From Spartinivicinus marinus (lineage in GTDB: Bacteria > Pseudomonadota > Gammaproteobacteria > Pseudomonadales > Zooshikellaceae), in NCBI RefSeq assembly GCF_026309355.1, contig NZ_JAPJZK010000001.1:1860001-1924000 (forward strand): a DNA stretch of 64,000 nt. The letters are read 5' to 3'. A program made the translations under genes and the position numbers. How positions within the stretch are numbered: position 1 is the stretch's first letter; each line of letters starts with the position of its first letter. Below the pieces are notes generated by a model. That model was not told where the DNA came from, ran no database searches, and worked only from the letters and a program-made list of their open reading frames with translations. Positions 17,141 to 24,472 of this stretch are shown in pieces.

Positions 17141-19990
17141 GTGGATAAAATACTGGTTCGTGGCGCCCGCACTCACAACTTAAAGAACATTAACTTAGAA
17201 ATACCCCGTGATAAGTTAATTGTTATCACAGGCCTGTCTGGCTCTGGCAAGTCTTCGTTAGCTTTTGATACATTGTATGCAGAAGGTCAGCGGCGCTATG
17301 TGGAGTCATTATCCACTTATGCCCGACAGTTTTTGTCCATGATGGATAAGCCTGATGTCGACCATATTGAAGGTTTATCACCAGCCATTTCTATTGAGCA
17401 AAAATCAACCTCCCATAACCCCCGGTCTACTGTAGGGACAATCACCGAAATATACGACTATCTTCGGCTATTGTTTGCCAGAGCAGGCACCCCTCGCTGC
17501 CCAACCCATCAGCAACCGTTAGAAGCCCAAACCATTTCGCAAATGGTTGACCAGGTATTGACCCTGCCAGAAGGCACCAAGTTAATGCTGTTAGCGCCTG
17601 TGGTGAAAGACCGCAAAGGGGAGCACCTGCATATTATTAGCGAGCTAAAAAGCCAAGGGTTTGTGCGAGCTAGAGTTGATGGAATTGTTACTGATTTAGA
17701 TGATGTACCCAAGCTGGCCAAAACCAAAAAACACACCATTGAAGTCGTCGTGGATCGATTTAAAGTGCGGGATGATCTGCAATTACGACTGGCAGAGTCA
17801 TTCGAAGCCGCAATTCATCTAACCGATGGTGTAGCTGAAGTCGCTTTTATGGATGGCGAGCAGGATGATTTAATCTTTTCAGCACGATTTGCCTGCCCAG
17901 AATGTGGTTACAGTATTAATGAGCTAGAGCCCCGTCTGTTTTCCTTTAACAACCCAGCAGGTGCCTGCCCTACCTGCGACGGTTTAGGTGCCCGACAGTT
18001 TTTTGATGAAACAAAAGTCATCACCAGCGATGAACTAACCCTTGCGGAAGGTGCTATTCGCGGCTGGGACAGACGCAATGTGTATTACTTTCAAATGCTC
18101 ACTTCGCTAGCCAAGCACTATGGTTTTGATATTGATACGCCTTTTTGTAAGCTGGCTAAAAAACACCGCCAGGTTATTTTACATGGTAGTGGTGATGAAC
18201 ATATTAACTTTAATTATGTTAATGACCGTGGCATGACCATAAAAAAATCCCACCGTTTTGAAGGGATTTTACCCAATATGGAGCGCCGTTATCGTGATAC
18301 CGACTCGCAAAGCGTTAGGGAAGAATTAGCAAAATACTTAAATACCCAACCATGCCCAGACTGTAACGGTAGCCGCTTAAAAGAAGCCGCACGTAACGTA
18401 TATGTTGAAGAAAACACCCTGCCAGATATTTCTCAATTACCCGTGGGCAATGCCTTAGCCTATTTTGAACAATTAGCACTACCTGGCCGTAAGGGTGAAA
18501 TTGCCGATAAAATTTTAAAAGAAATTCGCGAACGACTGCATTTTTTAGTCAATGTTGGCCTTAACTATTTAACCTTGGATAGAAGTGCCGAAACCTTATC
18601 CGGCGGTGAGGCACAACGAATTCGCCTTGCTAGCCAAATTGGGGCTGGTTTAGTTGGGGTTATGTATATTCTGGATGAGCCTTCTATCGGTCTACACCAA
18701 CGGGATAATGATCGCCTGCTCAACACCTTGACCCGCCTACGGGATTTAGGCAATACGGTTATTGTGGTAGAACATGACGAAGATGCCATCCGCACTGCTG
18801 ATCATGTCATTGATATTGGCCCTGGTGCAGGTATCCATGGAGGCCAAATTATTGCTGAAGGCACGCCAGCAACAGTAATGAAAAATAATTTTTCATTAAC
18901 AGGACGTTACTTATCTGGCAAAGAAGCCATTGAAGTACCCAGCCAACGCACACCAGTTGATAGCAAAAAATTGCTGAAAATAGTTGGCGCCACAGGTAAT
19001 AACCTGAAGAATGTGAATCTAGAAATCCCCTTCGGTTTATTTACTTGTGTGACTGGGGTATCTGGTTCTGGTAAATCCACTCTAATTAATGGCACCCTTT
19101 ATCCAATCGCCGCTACTGAATTAAATAAAGCCACCACTTTAACGCCTGCAGCCTATAAACGGGTCAGTGGTTTAAAGCACTTTGATAAATGTATCGATAT
19201 CGACCAAAGCCCGATTGGACGCACCCCCCGCTCCAACCCTGCGACTTATACTGGCATATTTACGGCTATTCGTGAGCTATTTGCAGGCACCCAAGAAGCT
19301 CGATCTAGGGGTTATAAAGTAGGCCGATTCAGCTTTAATGTAAAAGGCGGCCGCTGCGAAGCCTGTCAGGGTGATGGCGTCATTAAAGTAGAAATGCATT
19401 TCTTGCCTGATGTGTATGTGCCTTGTGATGTGTGTAAAGGCAAGCGCTATAACCGCGAAACCCTGGAAGTTAAATACAAAGGCAAAAGTATTCATGAAGT
19501 ACTAGAAATGACTGTTGAAGAAGCCTTAGTATTTTTTGAGGCCATTCCAGCAGTTAATCGGAAATTACAAACCTTAATGGATGTTGGGCTTTCGTATATT
19601 CACCTGGGACAAAATGCTACTACCCTTTCTGGCGGTGAAGCACAACGGGTTAAACTAGCGAAAGAGCTGTCGAAACGAGATACTGGACAAACCCTGTATA
19701 TCCTGGATGAGCCCACCACTGGCCTACATTTTCATGATATTAAACAATTATTAACTGTCTTACATCGCCTGCGCGATCATGGCAACACCATCGTGGTGAT
19801 CGAGCATAACTTAGATGTTATTAAAACAGCAGACTGGATTATCGACTTAGGCCCAGAAGGTGGTGATGGTGGCGGTGAAATTATCGCGACTGGTACCCCA
19901 GAAGAAGTGGCTAAGGCTAAAAAATCCCACACCGGGCGATTTTTAAAGCTGATGCTAAACAATAATAACAACCAAAGCCTACTCAACTAG
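17141..19990 (+). CDS. uvrA: Excinuclease ABC subunit A
   Basis: At 949 residues this is the damage-recognition ATPase of nucleotide excision repair. It has two ABC modules with Walker A motifs '[10 protein letters not shown]' (near residue 31) and '[10 protein letters not shown]', and two signature motifs '[12 protein letters not shown]' and '[12 protein letters not shown]'. The zinc modules are 'CPECG...CPTC' and 'CEACQGDG...CDVC'. It dimerises and loads UvrB on damaged DNA. The GTG start at 17141 has TAAGG upstream and gives the canonical '[17 protein letters not shown]'. I saw no LexA box in the divergent region, unlike E. coli. The last codons lie inside a 16-bp perfect hairpin. Confidence 0.98.
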   Translation: MDKILVRGARTHNLKNINLEIPRDKLIVITGLSGSGKSSLAFDTLYAEGQRRYVESLSTYARQFLSMMDKPDVDHIEGLSPAISIEQKSTSHNPRSTVGTITEIYDYLRLLFARAGTPRCPTHQQPLEAQTISQMVDQVLTLPEGTKLMLLAPVVKDRKGEHLHIISELKSQGFVRARVDGIVTDLDDVPKLAKTKKHTIEVVVDRFKVRDDLQLRLAESFEAAIHLTDGVAEVAFMDGEQDDLIFSARFACPECGYSINELEPRLFSFNNPAGACPTCDGLGARQFFDETKVITSDELTLAEGAIRGWDRRNVYYFQMLTSLAKHYGFDIDTPFCKLAKKHRQVILHGSGDEHINFNYVNDRGMTIKKSHRFEGILPNMERRYRDTDSQSVREELAKYLNTQPCPDCNGSRLKEAARNVYVEENTLPDISQLPVGNALAYFEQLALPGRKGEIADKILKEIRERLHFLVNVGLNYLTLDRSAETLSGGEAQRIRLASQIGAGLVGVMYILDEPSIGLHQRDNDRLLNTLTRLRDLGNTVIVVEHDEDAIRTADHVIDIGPGAGIHGGQIIAEGTPATVMKNNFSLTGRYLSGKEAIEVPSQRTPVDSKKLLKIVGATGNNLKNVNLEIPFGLFTCVTGVSGSGKSTLINGTLYPIAATELNKATTLTPAAYKRVSGLKHFDKCIDIDQSPIGRTPRSNPATYTGIFTAIRELFAGTQEARSRGYKVGRFSFNVKGGRCEACQGDGVIKVEMHFLPDVYVPCDVCKGKRYNRETLEVKYKGKSIHEVLEMTVEEALVFFEAIPAVNRKLQTLMDVGLSYIHLGQNATTLSGGEAQRVKLAKELSKRDTGQTLYILDEPTTGLHFHDIKQLLTVLHRLRDHGNTIVVIEHNLDVIKTADWIIDLGPEGGDGGGEIIATGTPEEVAKAKKSHTGRFLKLMLNNNNNQSLLN

Positions 19991-20004
19991 TAGGCTTTGG
20001 TTGT
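19968..20004 (+). terminator. 16-bp perfect hairpin straddling the uvrA stop codon
   Basis: ACAACCAAAGCCTACT (19968-19983) and AGTAGGCTTTGGTTGT (19989-20004) are perfect complements with a 5-nt loop. The TAG stop (19988-19990) falls at the loop/right-arm junction. No T-run follows, so it is not a textbook intrinsic terminator; it may block 3' exonucleases or act with Rho. Confidence 0.7.
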
Positions 20005-20085
20005 CCTACTAGCAACAGAACAGATAAGATAACACTTTTAAAGATTAACTAATATACAGATACATCAATAGAAAGGTTGTAACCC

Positions 20086-20421
20086 ATGTCAAGATATCCT
20101 TATAAAAATCTTCCCTTGAAAAAGTCCGAGCACAATAACGCTAGCTTTAAAGCTAACAAAATCGTACGCCTAGGCACAGACAAAGCACCTGCTCAAATCA
20201 CTGTACAAACAGAAGAACGTAAACAGGAACTAGCTACTGTCTTTGCTGACAATGGCTGGGTTAGTGTCATCAAGGTTGACCCAGAACAAGATGAAAATAT
20301 CCGTGATTTAGAAATCCTACAAAACAAGCAAAGCAGTGCAGTTAGCACCAAAAAAGCAAACCGTAACGACCCCTGTCCTTGTCAAAGTAGTAAAAAGTAT
20401 AAAAAATGTTGTGGTGTTTAA
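20086..20421 (+). CDS. SEC-C (SWIM/SEC-C) zinc-binding motif protein, PBPRA1643-like
   Basis: A small 111-residue protein. Its C-terminus 'NDPCPCQSSKKYKKCCGV' (Cys97, Cys99, Cys108, Cys109) is the SEC-C zinc-binding motif known from SecA, where it contacts SecB and ribosomes. The N-terminal part ('SRYPYKNLPLKKSEHNNASFKANKIVRLGTD') matches the small gammaproteobacterial PBPRA1643-type family. Its role is unknown; a nucleic-acid or protein docking role is likely. AAAGG lies upstream of the ATG. It follows uvrA in the same direction after 95 bp. A 12-bp perfect hairpin overlaps its stop. Confidence 0.85.
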   Translation: MSRYPYKNLPLKKSEHNNASFKANKIVRLGTDKAPAQITVQTEERKQELATVFADNGWVSVIKVDPEQDENIRDLEILQNKQSSAVSTKKANRNDPCPCQSSKKYKKCCGV

Positions 20422-20445
20422 AACCTATAATCCTTTAAACACCAC
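20411..20445 (+). terminator. 12-bp perfect hairpin straddling the stop codon of the SEC-C gene
   Basis: GTGGTGTTTAAA (20411-20422) and TTTAAACACCAC (20434-20445) are perfect complements with an 11-nt loop. The TAA stop (20419-20421) is inside the left arm. As at uvrA, no T-run follows. The pairing is exact, so a folded mRNA 3' end is likely. Confidence 0.65.
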
Positions 20446-20565
20446 TGTCTCAATCAAACCCTGTGACAGCTTAACTGAAGCAATATTTTAACCAGTCATA
20501 CAAAATCAGGCATCAACATGGGTGATGCCGATTAAGCGATAAACCAATTGCAAAATAGTATTTCG

Positions 20566-20613
20566 CTAATTTAAAACAGTTAATATTTTATCTGCTTCAA
20601 TATTTCTTACATA
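20566..20613 (-). pseudogene. 48-bp relic of the 3' end of a second cytolysin gene
   Basis: The stretch matches the last 48 bp of the intact toxin gene (21680-21727) at 45 positions. Translated on the minus strand it gives YVRNIEADKILTVLN and a stop (TAG instead of TAA), identical to the toxin's C-terminus. The match ends at a TA dinucleotide, exactly where the MITE-like element begins. It is what remains of a duplicated toxin gene whose body was lost. Confidence 0.8.
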
Positions 20614-20764
20614 TACCCATCATGAATCATTTTTAGGTGTAAAAATAAAGTGGTATATACTCACAGCGAAAGATTGTTTAGGCGAAGCCACCGAGTGATG
20701 AAGCCCCAGGAGTTTAGGTAAACTAAATGACTGGGGTGAAGAATGAAGATAACAAAGCCTAAAG
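20612..20764. repeat. MITE-like element, copy A (right part deleted)
   Basis: The first 128 bp match the element at 23981-24108 with six differences by my count, in the same orientation. It keeps the left terminal repeat beginning TATACCCATCATGAATC and the internal hairpin (CCCCAG 20704-20709 with CTGGGG 20731-20736). An internal stretch of the right half is missing and only GCCTAAA of the right terminus remains. Its left end abuts the toxin-gene relic at a TA. Confidence 0.75.
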
Positions 20765-20768
20765 AAGG

Positions 20769-21437
20769 CTAACGGCGGCAATTTGATCGATTAAGCAAGG
20801 TATACTTAAAATTCTTTAATGCAGACCAGTATTGATAACGTTTATTTACTTCCCAACTGTCATCAGTGAACACAACATTATCATTACGATGGGTAGATAT
20901 ATCACTTGATGCAACATCATAAGGTAATTGTGAAGTAAGCATTGGAAAAGCTAAATAAGAGTCAAGCTTACGCTTATATACAAGATCTACTGCAGTTCCA
21001 TCATAAGGGGTATCGACTAGTTTTTCCATGCCGCTTTTATTCAGTATATAAGAGTGTGTACAAAAAGCACTGCATCTGGCAATCCCTAATTTAGGGGTTA
21101 GCCACATCCGTCCTAGTAATGCGCCTAAATAAAAAATATCGCCACGGTTAGACTTAAGAAACTGATTGAATCGCTTTAATTCTCTAGCACTAGGAATCCG
21201 ATGAAACATTACATCATCTTCAAAAATTAAAACTCTCTCATAATTATTTTCTAGCGCATATTTTGCAATATCACGATGAGAGTTATAGCAGCCCCTCTCA
21301 GGGTTTTCGACGTCTTTATCGACTAGCCAAAACTCTAAGGATGTTTCTAACTTAGCAAGGTTTTCCTTTGCAATTTTTTGCCTATCTGTTCTTTCTTTTA
21401 TGCTTATACAAAAAGCCTTGTCTACTGCAAACAACAT
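20769..21437 (-). CDS. Glycosyltransferase family 25 protein
   Basis: The 222-residue protein has the GT25 pattern: an N-terminal 'AFCISIKERTDRQ' (family: 'vyvInL..r.dR'), 'ERGCYNSHRDIAKYALENNYERVLIFEDDV' with the E73-D74-D75 metal/nucleotide-sugar motif, and 'SAFCTHSYILNKSGMEKL'. GT25 enzymes add galactose or similar sugars, mostly to lipooligosaccharide in bacteria. No other polysaccharide gene is nearby, so this is an isolated copy. The gene lies between the toxin gene and a MITE-like copy, and its stop is 5 bp from the repeat end, so its C-terminus may be altered. Its acceptor is unknown. Confidence 0.82.
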   Translation of the reverse strand: MLFAVDKAFCISIKERTDRQKIAKENLAKLETSLEFWLVDKDVENPERGCYNSHRDIAKYALENNYERVLIFEDDVMFHRIPSARELKRFNQFLKSNRGDIFYLGALLGRMWLTPKLGIARCSAFCTHSYILNKSGMEKLVDTPYDGTAVDLVYKRKLDSYLAFPMLTSQLPYDVASSDISTHRNDNVVFTDDSWEVNKRYQYWSALKNFKYTLLNRSNCRR

Positions 21438-21679
21438 GATTACAACACCTAACTAGACTACTTCACCAACTACACTACTGTGCAAATACAAGGCGGCAAT
21501 AATACGCTATCTTCACTTAAGCGTCGAGTATTTTTTGCACAGTAATGAGTTTGCTCTCAGCTCTCATTTTGAGTTGCATTAACAGCCAACAAGGAATCAC
21601 GTATAAATTTCGAACAATCATGATATAGAGCAACTCATAAAAATACTTCCAAGTTACTCCATAATTTATAAAATATATT

Positions 21680-23701
21680 TTAATTTAAAACAGTCAATAT
21701 TTTATCTGCTTCAATATTCCTTACATAATTGCGCCAATCACGATAATCATCAGCATTATTTGTCATTTTCACTTCACCATTAACTATACCTAAATATTTC
21801 CCTAATTCATTAACTAGGTAATCACCTTCCCAGCGCCATTTTTGATTAGCTGCAGAGGTACAATTACGTACCGTAACGGCATTATCACTTTCAGCAGTTA
21901 GGCAGCGATTTTTAGCCACACGAGATCTATAGCGCTGGTAATTATCCAGCCCCCACAGTTGATTATTGCTATACTGGCAGCTGTAGCCAATCACGCTAGC
22001 ACCCTCTGCAATTGAGTTGCCCTCAACATCTAAACAAATCCCTTGTGGGCTATCTTTGCGAAATGCTTCTATTGAAACATTCACTTCTGGCTCAAATACT
22101 GGCGCATCCCAATTAACTCGGAAATTTTTATTAAAGGTATAAGTGGTGCCATTGTATGACCACGGAGTATAGCCTTGGTACCAAATCATATACTGCACTC
22201 GTCCACCTAATGCAGCCACAGTGACTTTATTGCTGATAGTAAAAGTAGATTCTCCTGACTTATTGGATGGAGCCTGAAATGTGGCGCTAAAGCCTGGCTT
22301 ATAATTAGCGTAAGAGGCCGCACTGAAGGCAGTATCTTTAAAAAACCAGTCACTACACCATAGCGCACAAGTATCATTAGTACGCCAGTTTTTGCTGTCT
22401 TCACTGAATTTCCGATCCCACAGCCATTTCGCACGGTCTTGAGCCCCTGCTCTAGAATGATTTTCAACAGTATATTCGTGAGCCTTATAAGTGACCCAGC
22501 GCTGACTGTTGTAACTAAAGCTTCCCTTAGCTTCAACCCCTACGGTTGGCCCTTTTTCTCCTACTTCAGCCTTGCCACCCGCTTCAACTCCCACGGTAAA
22601 ACCCGACACTTCACGAATTTCACTCTCTTTAGGTTTATTATTGGGAATAGTATTGAACAAGTGGACATCTGAGTCATTGGTGGTAATTTCAACCGCATAA
22701 TCCATCGCAATAGGACCAAACCAAGTTAGTCGGTTAGTCCAACTTTCAAACCAAGTATGCTTGTGAGAGGGCTTATCAACAAGATGCCACCCTGCACCAC
22801 CACTGGCAGAACCACCTGTTTCACCACCACCGGGATTTAATGTAACACGCACATACTTAGCATTATCTGCATTTTGATCTCCGCCACCATTAAATGGAAC
22901 TGAGCGGATAAAATCTAAATTATAAAATAATGAAACACTCGCCTCACCATTACAGGCGTCCTCAATCGTGCCATTCCAATTAGCACTATTGGACCACCCA
23001 TTGCCATCAAATTCTTTACCAACACGACACTTGAAGCCTATATGCCTAAATTCCAATGGAATAGTTACCTCTGGTCGATAAGGCGTTGAACTTGAAGAAC
23101 GAGATGAATATGAAGCAGCAGAGCGGCGGACACGTGAGGACTTAGATGAACTAGAAGAGTGAAGCCCCCTTGTATCCCACTCTTTAATAATCGCTTTTGT
23201 TTCTTCAATCAAACGTGTTTGAATTTCTTCTTCTGTTAACTCGGCACTAACAGATAATGACTTATATTCTGGGCTATTTTTGTTCTTCCTAACAATCACA
23301 ATAGGGTCAGTTAAACCGATTCCTATAATTTGTGACGTAATTTCTGCAACTTGGTCAGAGTTAGCTGCTTGAGAGCTATCTAAAATAAGGATTTTTTCCT
23401 TTCTAAAAGCCTGTTTAGCAATATTTACTGCATCACTATTCGTATATTCAGCTAAATTAATAATAACTAAATTCACTTCCGATAAATCAGTATCAGCATA
23501 AACAGACTGCCACCCCCAATTTTGACTAGCCATTAATTGACTAGCTGTTTCACTTGGATACGAAATAAGCCCTACTTGTTTTTGAGAAATCAAGTACCCA
23601 GGCAAATCATTGGAATAACTTGCTGACACTACAGGAAAGGTTGCTATTAAGGCTAGACTGGCAACCCATTTTTTCGACGGACTAATCATTTTATTTTTCA
23701 T
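21680..23701 (-). CDS. Secreted pore-forming cytolysin (VCC/leukocidin-type) with ricin-type lectin domain
   Basis: The 673-residue protein resembles Vibrio cholerae cytolysin. It has a signal peptide (residues 1-28), an N-terminal region to about 180 that may be a pro-domain, and a Ser/Arg-rich linker (181-210) containing RVRR (190-193). A leukocidin-fold core spans about 211-535 ('YNSQRWVTYKAHEYTV', 'NYKPGFSATFQAP') with a Gly-rich stretch (290-304) where the membrane stem would lie. A ricin-type beta-trefoil spans about 541-673 with QxW-like 'NNQLWG' and 'NQKWRW'. It should be secreted, processed and form beta-barrel pores in host membranes. AAGGTG precedes the ATG. It is flanked by direct MITE-like copies. 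Confidence 0.85.
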   Translation of the reverse strand: MKNKMISPSKKWVASLALIATFPVVSASYSNDLPGYLISQKQVGLISYPSETASQLMASQNWGWQSVYADTDLSEVNLVIINLAEYTNSDAVNIAKQAFRKEKILILDSSQAANSDQVAEITSQIIGIGLTDPIVIVRKNKNSPEYKSLSVSAELTEEEIQTRLIEETKAIIKEWDTRGLHSSSSSKSSRVRRSAASYSSRSSSSTPYRPEVTIPLEFRHIGFKCRVGKEFDGNGWSNSANWNGTIEDACNGEASVSLFYNLDFIRSVPFNGGGDQNADNAKYVRVTLNPGGGETGGSASGGAGWHLVDKPSHKHTWFESWTNRLTWFGPIAMDYAVEITTNDSDVHLFNTIPNNKPKESEIREVSGFTVGVEAGGKAEVGEKGPTVGVEAKGSFSYNSQRWVTYKAHEYTVENHSRAGAQDRAKWLWDRKFSEDSKNWRTNDTCALWCSDWFFKDTAFSAASYANYKPGFSATFQAPSNKSGESTFTISNKVTVAALGGRVQYMIWYQGYTPWSYNGTTYTFNKNFRVNWDAPVFEPEVNVSIEAFRKDSPQGICLDVEGNSIAEGASVIGYSCQYSNNQLWGLDNYQRYRSRVAKNRCLTAESDNAVTVRNCTSAANQKWRWEGDYLVNELGKYLGIVNGEVKMTNNADDYRDWRNYVRNIEADKILTVLN

Positions 23702-24472
23702 GGCTTACACCTTATTTTTTAAGTCCTTAGCTGGATTATATAAAGTCAGCATCACCCTTAGCTGACAGCAGCACTACTGGATATATCACTTTTTCATATA
23801 AAACAGATAACCATCCAGTCTTATGCAAGCTATTAATGAATACTTATATTTTTATAATTTTTTTTACACAATATTTACAGTAGAAAGATATTAATTAGAA
23901 TAACCTGAATAGTGAGTTATATAATGACAAGTCAGTCATCAAATCTCACAAAGACAACGAAATTTTATTTTTATAAACAGTATACCCATCATGAATCATT
24001 TTTAGGTGTAAAGATAAAGTGGTATATACTCACAGCGAAGGATTATTTAGGCGAGGCCACCGAGCGATGAAGCCCCAGGAGTTTAGATAAACTAAATGAC
24101 TGGGGTGACAGTTAATTGCTCCTGCATTAACTGCATTTTCACCAATCCCTGGCGGTCAAGAGCGATGGTAACAAAGCCTAAAAATCATTCGCGAAGAGTA
24201 TAAATCACTTATCAACCGACAAACGCCACACCAAACAATTCACCCCCTACTAATTTAGATGATATGTACATTTTATGATTTAAAGCGTATTCAATATTTA
24301 AAACTATAATGTAATAGCCTTATAAGTACACATTATTTCAATCAAGGTCAATAGTTTTTACAATACATCAACATATGATATTAATTTTTTCAAGAGCGAG
24401 GCGTTCAATTGTTTGACATAAAATCTTGTTTGATGACTTACTTATTTAAAAAATATATCATAAAAAATTAAT
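23702..24472. other. 771-bp AT-rich intergenic region containing MITE copy B
   Basis: The region lies upstream of the toxin gene and downstream of the Amt-kinase gene. It contains the complete MITE-like element (23981-24202). The 280 bp next to the toxin gene are very AT-rich and should hold its promoter, though I cannot pick one out. The 270 bp next to the kinase gene show no coding frame. Confidence 0.6.
23981..24202. repeat. MITE-like element, copy B (complete, 222 bp)
   Basis: The ends are imperfect inverted repeats of about 26 bp: left TATACCCATCATGAATCATT..., right (reverse complement) TATACTCTTCGCGAATGATT..., both continuing TTTAGG. Both termini are TA, fitting a TA target. The interior has no frame long enough for a transposase, but it contains an imperfect hairpin (CCCCAG 24073-24078 with CTGGGG 24100-24105, inner TTTAG with CTAAA) conserved in copy A. 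It is best described as a non-autonomous miniature element. Confidence 0.75.

Larger units (their letters stand above)
20422..20768. other. 347-bp gene-free junction: hairpins, toxin-gene relic and MITE-like copy
   Basis: After the SEC-C hairpin comes a small perfect hairpin, GGCATCA (20509-20515) with TGATGCC (20523-20529). Then come the 48-bp toxin relic (20566-20613) and the MITE-like copy (20612-20764). The glycosyltransferase stop codon follows at 20769. No intact gene is present. This is the left edge of the accessory block. Confidence 0.7.

Noticed and set aside
20769-21437. GT25 enzyme as a collagen glycosyltransferase linked to the collagenases
   Set aside because: The family does include animal collagen galactosyltransferases, but bacterial members mainly act on lipooligosaccharide. 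The gene is 7 kb from the nearest collagenase and separated from it by unrelated operons.
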